This document shows positions 9,304 through 19,713 of a stretch of 64,000 nucleotides of DNA, piece after piece. Source of the DNA: an uncultured Chryseobacterium sp. Its GTDB lineage: Bacteria; Bacteroidota; Bacteroidia; Flavobacteriales; Weeksellaceae. Numbering within the stretch: the stretch's first letter is position 1; every line of letters starts with the position of its first letter. Where the stretch lies: NCBI GenBank assembly GCA_913778505.1, contig CAJYWD010000047.1, positions 1 through 64,000 of the forward strand. Direction: 5' to 3'. The notes beneath the pieces were generated by a model. The model was not told the DNA's origin and searched no databases. It saw nothing but the letters and a program-made list of their open reading frames with translations. The position numbers were made by a program, and so were the translations under genes.

Positions 9304-10077
9304 TGTTTGACTTCCAATAATAACTCCATGGATTCCAAACAACTGATTATCCAGCGCTCTGAAGAACACAAGCAGCTATTCATTCCCAATCTTTCGGTAG
9401 ATCCTGTCATTTTCGGATTCGATCAGAATAAACTCAAGGTGCTTCTTTCTAAGCTCAATTATAAAAAAATGTGGTTTTTGCCGGGCGGTTACGTTAAGTA
9501 CTCCGAAGATCTGGATGACGCTGTTATCAGAGTTTTGAAGGAACGCGCCGGGATCAGCGGAGTTTTTATGGAACATTTTGGGATATTTGGCAAGACAAAC
9601 CGCAGTGAATCTTTTTTTGACGAGTTTGATGAAGATCTTTTTCACAAGCAACGCTTCATCACCCTGGGCTATTACGCACTCTACAACCCGAATAAACTTA
9701 ATCCGATACCTGATGAGCTGAGTGAAGTCTGCGAATGGAAATATATCTGCGAACTGGATAAGATCCGGCTGGCTATGGATCATCGTGAGATCATTGACAA
9801 AGCATTGCTGGCGCTACAGGAAAAGATTGCCATCAAACCGATTGGCTATAACCTTTTGCCGGAAAAGTTTACACTTTCAGAATTTCAGAAATTGTATGAG
9901 GCCATCCTTGGCAAAGAACTGAACCGCGGGAATTTTTACCGAAAGATCAAAAATCTCGGAATTCTCCGCAAGCTGGACGAACAGCGTCGTGGTGGTGCTC
10001 ATAAAGCGCCGGATCTTTATACTTTTGATGAAGAGCAGTACAACAAAACGCTGAAAAACGGGCTGTTCAACTGGTGA
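9301..10077 (+). CDS. Nudix-domain transcriptional regulator (NrtR/AraR-like); start likely 9328
   Basis: Nudix-like N-terminal domain with degenerate box (LPGGYVKYSEDLDDAVIRVLKERAGI) and C-terminal winged helix (FTLSEFQKLYEAILGKELNRGNFYRKIKNLGIL). Confidence 0.88.
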   Translation: MCLTSNNNSMDSKQLIIQRSEEHKQLFIPNLSVDPVIFGFDQNKLKVLLSKLNYKKMWFLPGGYVKYSEDLDDAVIRVLKERAGISGVFMEHFGIFGKTNRSESFFDEFDEDLFHKQRFITLGYYALYNPNKLNPIPDELSEVCEWKYICELDKIRLAMDHREIIDKALLALQEKIAIKPIGYNLLPEKFTLSEFQKLYEAILGKELNRGNFYRKIKNLGILRKLDEQRRGGAHKAPDLYTFDEEQYNKTLKNGLFNW

Positions 10078-11806
10078 TTTCAGGCATTGGCAGCACAAAT
10101 GAAAATTGACTTCCGGCACCCAGCTGGCTTTCTACCGCAATTTTACCTTGCTGTGCCTCCACAATCTGCTTGCTGATACTTAATCCCAGGCCTGTACCCT
10201 CCTTCCTGGTACCGGGAATGCGGAAGTAGCGGTCAAAAATCCTGTCCAGATACTTTGGTTCTATCCCCCGGCCGAAATCTTTTACGCAGAATCGGATCTT
10301 ATCCTTTTCAGATCTGACATCCACTTCTACCACAGAATTGTCATAAGAATAACGGATCGCATTGGATAAAAGATTACTGAGAACCCAGGTTGTTTTCTCG
10401 GCATCAGCGAAGATTTTTGTCAATTCTTTCTCAATCTTAACCTGAATATTGATTTGCTTCTGCTCTGCCGCAGATTGATTGGCCTTCGCAGCATCATCTA
10501 TAATTTTATTGATGTCAGAATATTTGGAATTCAGCTGTATAATTCCGCTCTCCACCTGCGTTATGTTCAGCAATTCTGAGGTAATTTTCAGCAATCTTCC
10601 AGAATCTTCCCTGATGCCGTTCACCAGATTTCTCTGTTCATCGTTCAGCGGACCGATCTGTTCATTTTCCAAAAGCTGAATGCCCATCTGGATGGAGGAA
10701 ATCGGCGTTTTGAACTCGTGGGAAACGGTTCCGAGGAAATTAGTTTTAGCCAGATCCAATTCCTTGAACGGTGTGATGTTCCTCAGCATAATCACCTGAC
10801 CAATGAACTCACTATCCTTTTCGCCAGTCGGGATAATATTGATATCAATGATTTCTTTTTCAAAATAGCTTTCTTTACCGTCTGCATAGATCTTCACCGG
10901 TGTTTTCCCGGCAGAGGCACTTTCCTGGCGGATCATTTCCTTGATCAGATCCCGAACCAGGTCATTACTCACAGCCACATCCTGAATCAGCTGACCTACA
11001 AAATTTTCCTTCCTCAGACCTGTGATTTTCAGCGCTTCATCATTCACGAAGAGTACTTTTTTATTCTCATTGATGCCAATCACCGCATCGTGCATATTGT
11101 CAATCAAAGCTTCAATACGTTTTTTCCCGCGAATGATCTTATCCAGCCTGCTCTCGGAATATTCCTGAAGTTTTTCTGCCATCGTGTTGAAAGACATTGC
11201 CAGCTCGCCAAACTCACTTCTGCTCTCGAAATGCACCCGTTCTTTATAATTCTGATTCGCAATTTCGCGGATGCTCTCCGTTAAAATCCTGACCGGATTG
11301 GCAATATTGGAAGGCAGATTAACCAAAAGGATAAAAGCCGTAATAAAACAAAGCATTCCTGTAACCGAAATCGCCATGATTGCACGCTTCGCCGTTGAAT
11401 CTGCAACACTGCTTTTGTGCTCTATCGCACTCATATTGAGCTGCATCAGTTCGGCAATATCTTTCCGGATAGAGGATTGCAGACCCATATTTCCAGGATC
11501 TTTCTTCAAAGCTTCGAAATGAATCGTCACATTATCCGTAGCTTCCTTCTCGCCAGGCTCCGTAACATTCGCTTCCTGTTTGGACAGATGATTCTGAAAC
11601 ACATTGAAAGCCAGAGGATCCGTATTGATTTCCTCCAAAGCCAAAAGCATATTCCGTGAATATTCCAGGGTGTTATAATTGGCTTTCAGAATGTTGTTCG
11701 TATCTTTTTTCAGTTGATTGATGTACCAGCCGCTGAGAACGGAAAGTACCAGAATCATGATAAAAAGAAGACCGACACCGATGTTTAATTTCGTTTTAAT
11801 TTTCAC
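10067..11806 (-). CDS. Sensor histidine kinase (HAMP-PAS-HisKA-HATPase), kdp-associated
   Basis: FLGTVSHEFKTPISSIQ H-box; DFGRGIEPKYLDRIFDRYFR; GTGLGLSISKQIVEAQQG. Confidence 0.93.
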   Translation of the reverse strand: MKIKTKLNIGVGLLFIMILVLSVLSGWYINQLKKDTNNILKANYNTLEYSRNMLLALEEINTDPLAFNVFQNHLSKQEANVTEPGEKEATDNVTIHFEALKKDPGNMGLQSSIRKDIAELMQLNMSAIEHKSSVADSTAKRAIMAISVTGMLCFITAFILLVNLPSNIANPVRILTESIREIANQNYKERVHFESRSEFGELAMSFNTMAEKLQEYSESRLDKIIRGKKRIEALIDNMHDAVIGINENKKVLFVNDEALKITGLRKENFVGQLIQDVAVSNDLVRDLIKEMIRQESASAGKTPVKIYADGKESYFEKEIIDINIIPTGEKDSEFIGQVIMLRNITPFKELDLAKTNFLGTVSHEFKTPISSIQMGIQLLENEQIGPLNDEQRNLVNGIREDSGRLLKITSELLNITQVESGIIQLNSKYSDINKIIDDAAKANQSAAEQKQINIQVKIEKELTKIFADAEKTTWVLSNLLSNAIRYSYDNSVVEVDVRSEKDKIRFCVKDFGRGIEPKYLDRIFDRYFRIPGTRKEGTGLGLSISKQIVEAQQGKIAVESQLGAGSQFSFVLPMPEITS

Positions 11807-11829
11807 TTTAGTTAATTGATTTTCAAATT

Positions 11830-12951
11830 TTAACTAAGAATAACCAGATCGATATTTTCCTTGGCCAATCTGTTGAGCAGCGTATTAAAAGTATCTGTGG
11901 CCACAATAATCTTCCAAAGATTGAGATGCGGCTTCCCGATGCATACTGTCGTAATTTTCTGCGCTACACATTGTTCCATAATGGTATGGACGATGCCGGA
12001 ATTTTCAACTTTAATGATTTCGGCGCCCAATTCTGTGGCTAATTTAAAATTATTAATGAGATGTCGCTGCTTATCCAGTGCAATTTTATCCGGGCTTTCC
12101 CTCGGTACCTGGACATAGAGCAAACACCAGTGGCTGTTGTAATAATTAGCCAGCCTTGCCGTTTTCCGGATCACGCTTCTGGCGGTCTTTTCATTGGAAC
12201 TGATGCACGCCAGAAACTTTTCCTTTCTGATATTCTTTAGGGTTGAAACCTCTGTCTCCACTTTCCTCTGAACCTGGGAAGCTACCTCTTTAAGAGCGAG
12301 CTCACGCAGTTGCAGGATATTTTCAGATTTAAAAAAATTATTGAGCGCCGAATTTACTTTCGACTGGTCATAGATCTTTCCTGCTTTTAATCGGTCAATT
12401 AGTTCTTCTGCAGTGAGATCAATATTCACCACTTCATCGGCCTGGGCAAGAACGCTGTCCGGGATCCGCTCTTTGACCTCGATATTCGTAATTTGCTTCA
12501 CATCATCGTTCAGACTTTCTATATGCTGAATATTAACTGCGCTGATCACATTAATCCCAGAATCCAAAATATCCATCACATCCTGCCACCGTTTTTCATT
12601 TTTGCTTCCTTCGATATTGGTGTGAGCCAACTCATCTACTATCACCACTTCCGGGCGAAGGTTGATTACCGCCTGTACGTCCAGCTCATCCAGTTCTTTT
12701 CCTTTGTAGAATAATTTCCTGCGGGGAATCACGGGAAGTCCGTCCAGCAAAGCATGCGTTTCCTTCCGGCGATGCGTTTCGATATATCCGATTTTCACAT
12801 CGATGCCATTTGATAAAAGAGTGTGCGCTTCCTGGAGCATTCTGTAGGTTTTCCCCACGCCCGCGCTCATGCCGATGTAGATTTTGAATTTTCCACGCCG
12901 TGATCTTTTAATAAGGTCTAGGAAGTCTTGAGCAGATTTTTTCTCATCCAT
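11830..12951 (-). CDS. kdpD: KdpD N-terminal sensor domain protein with USP-like domain, lacking kinase core
   Basis: GKFKIYIGMSAGVGKTYRMLQEA, GYIETHRRKET, VIVDELAHTN; 373 aa, no HisKA/HATPase. Confidence 0.9.
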   Translation of the reverse strand: MDEKKSAQDFLDLIKRSRRGKFKIYIGMSAGVGKTYRMLQEAHTLLSNGIDVKIGYIETHRRKETHALLDGLPVIPRRKLFYKGKELDELDVQAVINLRPEVVIVDELAHTNIEGSKNEKRWQDVMDILDSGINVISAVNIQHIESLNDDVKQITNIEVKERIPDSVLAQADEVVNIDLTAEELIDRLKAGKIYDQSKVNSALNNFFKSENILQLRELALKEVASQVQRKVETEVSTLKNIRKEKFLACISSNEKTARSVIRKTARLANYYNSHWCLLYVQVPRESPDKIALDKQRHLINNFKLATELGAEIIKVENSGIVHTIMEQCVAQKITTVCIGKPHLNLWKIIVATDTFNTLLNRLAKENIDLVILS

Positions 12952-12967
12952 AAATCATTATTTTTGC

Positions 12968-13037
12968 TTTTGGCGATTAGCTTTTGACAACTGGCAATCA
13001 TCTGCCTAAAGCCATTGGCCAAAAGCTATTCGCTGCA
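12968..13037. repeat. 7-bp-period degenerate array
   Basis: ttttggc gattagc ttttgac aactggc aatcatc tgcctaa agccatt ggccaaa agctatt cgctgca. Confidence 0.65.
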
Positions 13038-13043
13038 GGTTGT

Positions 13044-14123
13044 CTAAAAACTAACCGCCAAAGATGTCACTGCAGAAAAATTATGGTTCTTAAAAGTATC
13101 ATTTCTGGTAAGGAAAATCTGGTCTTTGCTGTTTAAATTTTTGATTTCTGTTCGCCAGACCAGGTTTGGGAGAATCCAGTAATCGGCATTCAATGAATAA
13201 CCAAAAGTCTGAAAACCATTCTCTGTTCCGGTAGCGATAATGACGCCTTTTTTATCTTGGTAATACTCGCCTCTCACAGCAAAACTCAGCTTTCCTGTCG
13301 GACTGAATTTCGCAATCATCACGGGCGAGTACCAAACATTATATTGCTCACTGCCTTTCGCTTTTTGTTCTGCGCCAACATCAAATCCTGCTGTAAGTGC
13401 AAACTTTTCTGTCAATTGAAAAATCCCGTAAAAGTTATGAAAATAGCGCATCTGTCTCAGGCTGTCCGGTTTATCGTTCCCTATGAAAGAACTGCTGTTT
13501 AGCGTGATCTTTTCAGTCGGTTTATAGGTTAACTGATGACCAAATGCTACCGTAGAATTCCCGTCAGCACGCTGGATCCTTTGCCACCCATTCAGGACCA
13601 GGCCACTCAAAAACCATTTCCCTGAGTTGCTGGTATAAGAAATCCTGGCGCCGGTTTCAAAGTAAGGTGAATTTTCTGCCTGCATACTTCTGGTCAAAGC
13701 CCAGCAATCTTTGCTCACAGCACTTTCGAAACCGATGTGAGAAGGCAAAATTCCTGCATCAATCCATAGATTCTTTGATTTCGATATTTTTACACCTATA
13801 TTCGCTTCGTAGATATTTTTCAGCACGCCAGGTTCCGCAGCATAATTGGCATTCATATAAGTTCCGGCTGCTAGTGAAAGATTAGCTCGGAGTTTTTCGG
13901 TTTCATAATTGACCTTGATGAAGCCTAAGTTCAGATTGACCTCATTATTTCTGTTGTGGCTGTAGATAAACGTCGGGCGTGTATTATTCTGTGGATTACT
14001 AGCGTCAAGCTGATAATAAACTTCCGCATACCCGGAAATTTTCACAGGTTGATGTTCTTCCTGAGCAATCATCAGATTAGACATTCCAAGGATTGATAAT
14101 GCCAGTTTTATAACTGTTTTCAT
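13044..14123 (-). CDS. Outer-membrane beta-barrel porin embedded in kdp locus
   Basis: Signal peptide MKTVIKLALSILGMSNLMIAQ; amphipathic strands, terminal aromatic F (SLAVSF). Confidence 0.85.
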   Translation of the reverse strand: MKTVIKLALSILGMSNLMIAQEEHQPVKISGYAEVYYQLDASNPQNNTRPTFIYSHNRNNEVNLNLGFIKVNYETEKLRANLSLAAGTYMNANYAAEPGVLKNIYEANIGVKISKSKNLWIDAGILPSHIGFESAVSKDCWALTRSMQAENSPYFETGARISYTSNSGKWFLSGLVLNGWQRIQRADGNSTVAFGHQLTYKPTEKITLNSSSFIGNDKPDSLRQMRYFHNFYGIFQLTEKFALTAGFDVGAEQKAKGSEQYNVWYSPVMIAKFSPTGKLSFAVRGEYYQDKKGVIIATGTENGFQTFGYSLNADYWILPNLVWRTEIKNLNSKDQIFLTRNDTFKNHNFSAVTSLAVSF

Positions 14124-14139
14124 TCTTTTAATTTTTTAT

Positions 14140-14700
14140 TTATTTCAAACCGTCTAAAGCGATATTGAGCTTAAGAACATTGATTTTTTCTGTCCCGAAG
14201 ATTCCCAGAAAAGGTTTTTCTGTATTGGATGTGATCAATTTTGCAATTTGATTTTTGTTAATATGTCTGATCTTCGCAATTCGTTTTGCCTGAACATTGG
14301 CCGCCTGAACAGAAATATTCGGATCCAGGCCACTTCCGCTGGCGGTGACTAAATCGGACGGAATTTCAGATTTTTTGATATCAGGATTATGCTGGATAAA
14401 ATTGTTGATTCTCTGCTGAACGGTTTTCAAATAATCCGGATTTTTAGGGCCTTTGTTGCTCCCGCCGGCGCCGGCGGCATTATAATCTACAACCGAGGGA
14501 CGCGACCAGAAATATTGGTCTTCCGTAAAAGCCTGACCAACGTTGGGATAATACTTTTTGTTATTAAAAGTCAGGATTTCACCTTTCCCACGATTCGGAG
14601 AGAACTGTGCAATTCCATAAATAATTAAGGTATAAAAGCCGGTAAAAAACACCAGGCAAACTGCTGTAAGTCTGATGGCTGGTAAGATATTTTGTTTCAT
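14140..14700 (-). CDS. kdpC: Potassium-transporting ATPase subunit C
   Basis: SRPSVVDYNAAGAGGSNKGP, SGSGLDPNISVQAANVQAKRIA. Confidence 0.97.
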   Translation of the reverse strand: MKQNILPAIRLTAVCLVFFTGFYTLIIYGIAQFSPNRGKGEILTFNNKKYYPNVGQAFTEDQYFWSRPSVVDYNAAGAGGSNKGPKNPDYLKTVQQRINNFIQHNPDIKKSEIPSDLVTASGSGLDPNISVQAANVQAKRIAKIRHINKNQIAKLITSNTEKPFLGIFGTEKINVLKLNIALDGLK

Positions 14701-14710
14701 TACTTTTTTT

Positions 14711-14780
14711 GTTAGAAGTTAGAGGTTAGATGTGAGGTGCGAGGTTTCAGGTGTTAGGTGTTAGAGTTCTGAGGATTGAA
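14711..14780. repeat. 7-bp-period array upstream of kdpC
   Basis: gttagaa gttagag gttagat gtgaggt gcgaggt ttcaggt gttaggt gttagag ttctgag gattgaa. Confidence 0.8.
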
Positions 14781-14853
14781 ATTAATTAACAACCAGAATA
14801 TTATGATGTAGCATCCTTCAAACTTAAACCTACGGCCTCACTACTTATCACGA

Positions 14854-16911
14854 TTAAAAGAACAGCGACACCAGAAGGTCAATAATTTTTATGCCGATGA
14901 AAGGAATCAAAACGCCTCCCAAGCCGTAAATCAAAAGGTTTCTTCTGAGCAGTGCGCTGGCGCCGATGGGCTTGTAGGCAACGCCTTTCAGAGCCAGTGG
15001 AATCAGCATCGGAATAATAATCGCATTGAAAATCACTGCTGATAGAATGGCAGTTTCCGGTGAATGCAGGTTCATGATATTGAGACCTTGAAGCGCCGGA
15101 ATCGAAGCGATGAACAACGCCGGAACAATGGCAAAATATTTGGCTACATCGTTGGCAATACTGAACGTGGTCAAAGTTCCGCGAGTCATCAAAAGCTGTT
15201 TTCCTATTTCTACAATTTCAATGAGTTTGGTCGGGTCGTTGTCCAAATCCACCATATTTCCGGCTTCTTTTGCGGCCTGAGTTCCGCTATTCATGGCCAC
15301 GCCCACATCGGCTTGTGCGAGTGCTGGCGCATCATTGGTTCCGTCGCCCATCATCGCTACCAATCTTCCATCAGCCTGTTCTTTTTTGATGTAGTTCATT
15401 TTGTCTTCCGGTTTGGCTTCTGCAATGAAATCATCTACGCCTGCTTTTTCAGCGATATATTTGGCGGTCAATGGATTATCTCCGGTTACCATCACGGTTT
15501 TGATTCCCATTTTTCTCAAGCGTTCGAACCGTTCCTGAATGCCCGGTTTGATAATATCCTGAAGTTCTACCACGCCTAAGACTTTTTCGTTTTCCGAAAC
15601 AACTAAAGGTGTTCCTCCATTGCTCGAGATAGTTTTTACGGTTTCCTCAATTTCTTTCGGAAATGAATGGCCTGCTTTTTCTACCAAATTTCGGATTGCG
15701 TCAGAAGCACCTTTCCGGATGCGGGTATTGTCATAATTGACCCCTGAACTTCTGGTTTCCGCCGTGAAATTGATGAATTCCGGATTATTAACCTCATAAC
15801 TCAAAGGATTGGTGCCTGCCAGTTCTATAATGGATTTTCCTTCCGGCGTTTCATCCGCCATTGAACTTAAAACCACGGCTTTCGTGAAATCTTTTTCATG
15901 AATCCCATTGACCAAATGAAAATGGGTCGCCTTTCTGTTTCCGATGGTGATGGTTCCTGTTTTATCCAGTAAAAGCACGTCCACATCTCCGGCCGTTTCA
16001 ACAGCTTTTCCACTTTTCGTGATGACGTTGGCTCGTAAAGCTCTGTCCATTCCGGCGATTCCTATCGCTGACAATAATCCGCCGATGGTGGTTGGAATTA
16101 AACATACAAAAAGAGAAATAAAGGCTGCAATCGTAATCGGCGTCTGTGCATAATCTCCGAATGGTTTCAGGGTTACGGTCACGATAATGAAAACCAGGGT
16201 AAATCCTGCCAACAAAATCGTCAAAGCAATTTCGTTGGGTGTTTTCTGTCTTGAAGCGCCTTCCACCAAAGCAATCATTTTATCCAGAAAACTTTCGCCA
16301 GGTTCGGTGGTTACTTTGACTTTAATTCGGTCAGACAGAACTTTAGTTCCTCCCGTTACGCTGCTTTTGTCACCGCCGGATTCCCGGATTACCGGAGCAC
16401 TCTCTCCTGTAATGGCACTTTCGTCGATAGTTGCAAGACCTTCAATAATTTCTCCGTCGGATGGAATAATATCGCCAAGCTCGCAAAGAAACACATCGCC
16501 TTTTTTTAGAGCGTTAGAAGTTGTAAGTAAGAAGTCAGAAGCAATCAAATCGAAAAGACTTTTTACATTCAATACCTCTTTTTTCACAAGTTTTGCGGGC
16601 GTTTCTTCCCGTGTTTTTCTGAGTGAATCGGCTTGCGCTTTTCCTCTGGCTTCGGCGATGGCTTCGGCAAAATTGGCAAAAAGCAGCGTCATAAATAGAA
16701 TGGTTGTCACAAAAATATTATAGACCAAACTTCCCTGATTTTGTTCGCCTGCTGCAATCCAGATGCAAACGCCTGCCATCACGATGGTTCCTATCCAAAC
16801 CATAAACATGACAGGATTTCGGAACATTTTTGAAGGATTAAGTTTTATGAATGATTGTTTCAGCGCCTCATTCACGAGTTCTTTCTGAAACAAGTTGTTG
16901 TTATTTTTCAT
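14854..16911 (-). CDS. kdpB: Potassium-transporting P-type ATPase subunit B
   Basis: [66 protein letters not shown]. Confidence 0.98.
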   Translation of the reverse strand: MKNNNNLFQKELVNEALKQSFIKLNPSKMFRNPVMFMVWIGTIVMAGVCIWIAAGEQNQGSLVYNIFVTTILFMTLLFANFAEAIAEARGKAQADSLRKTREETPAKLVKKEVLNVKSLFDLIASDFLLTTSNALKKGDVFLCELGDIIPSDGEIIEGLATIDESAITGESAPVIRESGGDKSSVTGGTKVLSDRIKVKVTTEPGESFLDKMIALVEGASRQKTPNEIALTILLAGFTLVFIIVTVTLKPFGDYAQTPITIAAFISLFVCLIPTTIGGLLSAIGIAGMDRALRANVITKSGKAVETAGDVDVLLLDKTGTITIGNRKATHFHLVNGIHEKDFTKAVVLSSMADETPEGKSIIELAGTNPLSYEVNNPEFINFTAETRSSGVNYDNTRIRKGASDAIRNLVEKAGHSFPKEIEETVKTISSNGGTPLVVSENEKVLGVVELQDIIKPGIQERFERLRKMGIKTVMVTGDNPLTAKYIAEKAGVDDFIAEAKPEDKMNYIKKEQADGRLVAMMGDGTNDAPALAQADVGVAMNSGTQAAKEAGNMVDLDNDPTKLIEIVEIGKQLLMTRGTLTTFSIANDVAKYFAIVPALFIASIPALQGLNIMNLHSPETAILSAVIFNAIIIPMLIPLALKGVAYKPIGASALLRRNLLIYGLGGVLIPFIGIKIIDLLVSLFF

Positions 16912-16980
16912 TGTTTTATGAATTAAAAAAAGTAAGATGTAAAATGTGAGATGTCAACAATCATGCGTGCTTCTCACCTC

Positions 16981-18678
16981 TTACCCGCCAAAATATTCTG
17001 CAATTGGACCCAATGCCAAAGCCGGGAAAAATGATAGAGCTGCGACCAAAGCAATGACCGCAAAGACCATCATTCCAAATGTTGAAGTATCGGTTTTCAA
17101 AGTTCCTGCACTTTCAGGAATGTATTTTTTAGCAGCTAGGCTTCCTGCAATAGCGATGGGACCGATGATCGGGAGATATCTGGCCATCAGCATCACGATT
17201 CCACAGGCAATATTCCAGAACGGCGTGTTGTCTCCCAAACCTTCGAAACCACTTCCGTTATTGGCACTGGAAGAAGTGAATTCATACAGCATCTCGCTAA
17301 ATCCGTGGAAACCGGGATTATTGAGCCAGCTTGCATAAGCTTCGGGATTATTGGCATAAGTATAGCTCGCAATGGCCGTTCCCGCAAGAATCAATAATGG
17401 GTGCAACAGCGCAATCATCATGGCGATTTTCATTTCTTTTGCCTCAATTTTTTTTCCAAGAAATTCCGGTGTTCTTCCGACCATCAGACCGCTGATAAAG
17501 ACAGCAAGAATAATGAAAATGTAAAAATTCAGAAACCCGACGCCTACACCACCGTAGAAACAGTTGACCATCATTCCGAGCAGTTGGTTCATTCCACTAA
17601 GTGGCATGAAACTGTCGTGCATAGAATTGATACTTCCTGTAGAAATCACAGTAGTTGCGATGCTCCAGTAAGCCGATGCTGCGGAACCGAAACGGACTTC
17701 CTTGCCTTCCATATTTCCCATGGTCTGAGAAATTCCCATGTCAGAAATCGCAGGATTGCCGCCGGTTTCTGAGACAACAGCAGGGATCATCAGCAATAAA
17801 AATCCCGCTGTCATCACTCCAAAAATGATCCAGGCCAGCTTTTTTCTTTTGAGCATGAAACCCATCGCAAAAATCATGGCGAGCGGAATCAGCATTTGGG
17901 TAACAATCTCAACAAGATTTGTAAAATAGCTTGGGTTTTCCAGCGGATGCGCTGAGTTGGGTCCGAAAAATCCGCCGCCATTGGTTCCCAAATGTTTGAT
18001 GGCAACAAATGCTGCTACAGGCCCTCGGCTGACTTCGACTTTATCACCCTGAAGATTGATCATCGTGTCTTTTCCTTCAAAAGTCATCGGCGTACCGCTG
18101 AATGCTAAAAGAGAAGCTACTAAAACAGCTATTGGAAACAGAATCCTGGTACAGCTTCTCACAAAGAAGAAGTAAAAATTTCCGAGTTTATCGGTGGTTT
18201 TCTCCTTCATTGCGGTGAAAACAACAGCTGCCGCTGCGATTCCGCAACCTGCACTGATAAATTGCCACAGCATCAGCGTCAGCTGACCCAGATATGACAT
18301 TCCTATTTCGCCGGAATAATGCTGCAGATTGGTATTGCACACAAAACTCACAGCAGTGTTGAAGGCCAGGTCGCCACTCATTGACGGATTATGATCCGGA
18401 TTCAGCGGAAGCCAGCTCATGTTGGTGAGCACCAGCATGGCAACCAGAAACCAGATTAGATTAATGGTCAGAAGTGCCAGAAGATGCTCTTTCCAGTTCA
18501 TCTGTTTTTCCGGATCAATGCCTGACAGTTTATAAAAAAGTTGATCTACGGGATTTAAAATAGTATCCAGCCAGGTTTTCTCGCTGCTGAACAGTTTGCC
18601 AATGTATCTTCCTAACGGTATTGCAAGCGACACGGCGAGCGCAAACATTAAAATAATTCCTAAAATTTCTGAATTCAT
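16981..18678 (-). CDS. kdpA: Potassium-transporting ATPase subunit A
   Basis: SFVCNTNLQHYSGE, GTNGGGFFGPNSAHPLENP, SSANNGSGFEGL selectivity-filter motifs. Confidence 0.98.
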   Translation of the reverse strand: MNSEILGIILMFALAVSLAIPLGRYIGKLFSSEKTWLDTILNPVDQLFYKLSGIDPEKQMNWKEHLLALLTINLIWFLVAMLVLTNMSWLPLNPDHNPSMSGDLAFNTAVSFVCNTNLQHYSGEIGMSYLGQLTLMLWQFISAGCGIAAAAVVFTAMKEKTTDKLGNFYFFFVRSCTRILFPIAVLVASLLAFSGTPMTFEGKDTMINLQGDKVEVSRGPVAAFVAIKHLGTNGGGFFGPNSAHPLENPSYFTNLVEIVTQMLIPLAMIFAMGFMLKRKKLAWIIFGVMTAGFLLLMIPAVVSETGGNPAISDMGISQTMGNMEGKEVRFGSAASAYWSIATTVISTGSINSMHDSFMPLSGMNQLLGMMVNCFYGGVGVGFLNFYIFIILAVFISGLMVGRTPEFLGKKIEAKEMKIAMMIALLHPLLILAGTAIASYTYANNPEAYASWLNNPGFHGFSEMLYEFTSSSANNGSGFEGLGDNTPFWNIACGIVMLMARYLPIIGPIAIAGSLAAKKYIPESAGTLKTDTSTFGMMVFAVIALVAALSFFPALALGPIAEYFGG

Positions 18679-18774
18679 TTTTTTTTAATTTGAAGTAAAT
18701 GAGAAGTGAGAAGCGATCGGTAAAAAGTAAGCGGCACTGACCTTCTGACTTTTTACCATAAACTTTTCACCTTT

Positions 18775-18852
18775 TTAAAATTTCTCCGGTTTTACAAGCA
18801 CGTAACACATGTATGCGAAAACGGCTATAGCGATGATGAATAAAGCTGTCAT
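18775..18852 (-). CDS. kdpF: KdpF small membrane subunit (not in ORF track)
   Basis: Reverse strand ORF MTALFIIAIAVFAYMCYVLVKPEKF*, 25 aa, directly upstream of kdpA. Confidence 0.85.
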   Translation of the reverse strand: MTALFIIAIAVFAYMCYVLVKPEKF

Positions 18853-18929
18853 ATTTTTTCGAAGTATTTGACGGTTAGAAAAAAGAGGGCAAAAAGTGCC
18901 AGTCCCGTAATAATTAAAATGGTTGTCAT
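18849..18929 (-). CDS. 26-aa single-TM peptide, ATGA-overlapping kdpF (not in ORF track)
   Basis: Reverse strand ORF MTTILIITGLALFALFFLTVKYFEKI*; its TGA overlaps kdpF ATG. Confidence 0.65.
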   Translation of the reverse strand: MTTILIITGLALFALFFLTVKYFEKI

Positions 18930-18938
18930 TGTTTTATG

Positions 18939-19073
18939 TTATATGAATTGTATAATGGCGGCAGCGACAAACACACTGATAATGACCGCAATATTGACAA
19001 AAAGAATTTGTACCTGATGTCTGGAGCTGGAGGCTTTCCACTGTTGCCAATCTCCATGATGTCTGTTTTTCAT
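18939..19073 (-). CDS. 44-aa single-TM protein (start at 19073, shorter than tracked ORF)
   Basis: MKNRHHGDWQQWKASSSRHQVQILFVNIAVIISVFVAAAIIQFI*. Confidence 0.6.
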   Translation of the reverse strand: MKNRHHGDWQQWKASSSRHQVQILFVNIAVIISVFVAAAIIQFI

Positions 19074-19083
19074 CGTTTGAAAA

Positions 19084-19443
19084 TTATAATCCGGATTTAT
19101 AAACCTGACGGAAATAAACTTTTTGCAGGCCAACAGGAATCTTCTGGAAAATGAGCTTTTTATAAGCGCTGTCACAGTGAAAAACCATACTGTCCAATGC
19201 GTAAACAAATACCGATTCTATGGCATTTTTCAAGGTCTGATCACCTCTCCTGTAGATGTCGTTCATCTTACTGAGGCAATTGAAAAGAACCGTTTGGTCT
19301 TTTATTGTGATCAGTTTCCGGATTTGTTTTGTAAACACATTGATGACCATAAAGGAATTTCTGGTCTTGTAAATTTCTCTGAACTCTGCTTCTGAATCAG
19401 GAGCCACTTTGATGATTTCCTGCATCGCTTCTTTGTAATTCAT
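19084..19443 (-). CDS. Conserved hypothetical (DUF7674-like) protein at head of kdp operon
   Basis: 119-aa ORF starting the tightly packed kdp run. Confidence 0.65.
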   Translation of the reverse strand: MNYKEAMQEIIKVAPDSEAEFREIYKTRNSFMVINVFTKQIRKLITIKDQTVLFNCLSKMNDIYRRGDQTLKNAIESVFVYALDSMVFHCDSAYKKLIFQKIPVGLQKVYFRQVYKSGL

Positions 19444-19551
19444 TGTATTGATTTTGAATCACTGATGCCAAGATATATTCCCTTATATCATCAAAAAGCT
19501 TAAAAGATTAATAATCAATATTTTAAAATAAAATAAAAAAAATTCAGGCAT

Positions 19552-19581
19552 AAAAAAGCCTATCAAAATGATAGGCTTTTT
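19552..19581. terminator. Terminator hairpin
   Basis: AAAAAAGCCTATC-aaaat-GATAGGCTTTTT. Confidence 0.8.
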
Positions 19582-19713
19582 CTCAATTTGATATCAATAT
19601 TGAGTTATCGTTAATAATTAATTATGCAAGAATTCTACGTGAATCGAGGTTTTATGACAGGTCAAAAAAATTCGACAAGGAACTTTAAACCTGATCGATT
19701 AAATGATAGTGAA

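Noticed and set aside
19450-19490. Sigma-54 promoter immediately upstream of the kdp leader gene
   Set aside because: CTTGGCATCAGTGATTC on the minus strand partly resembles -24/-12 but lacks the -12 GC and would place the start at the ATG; not convincing.
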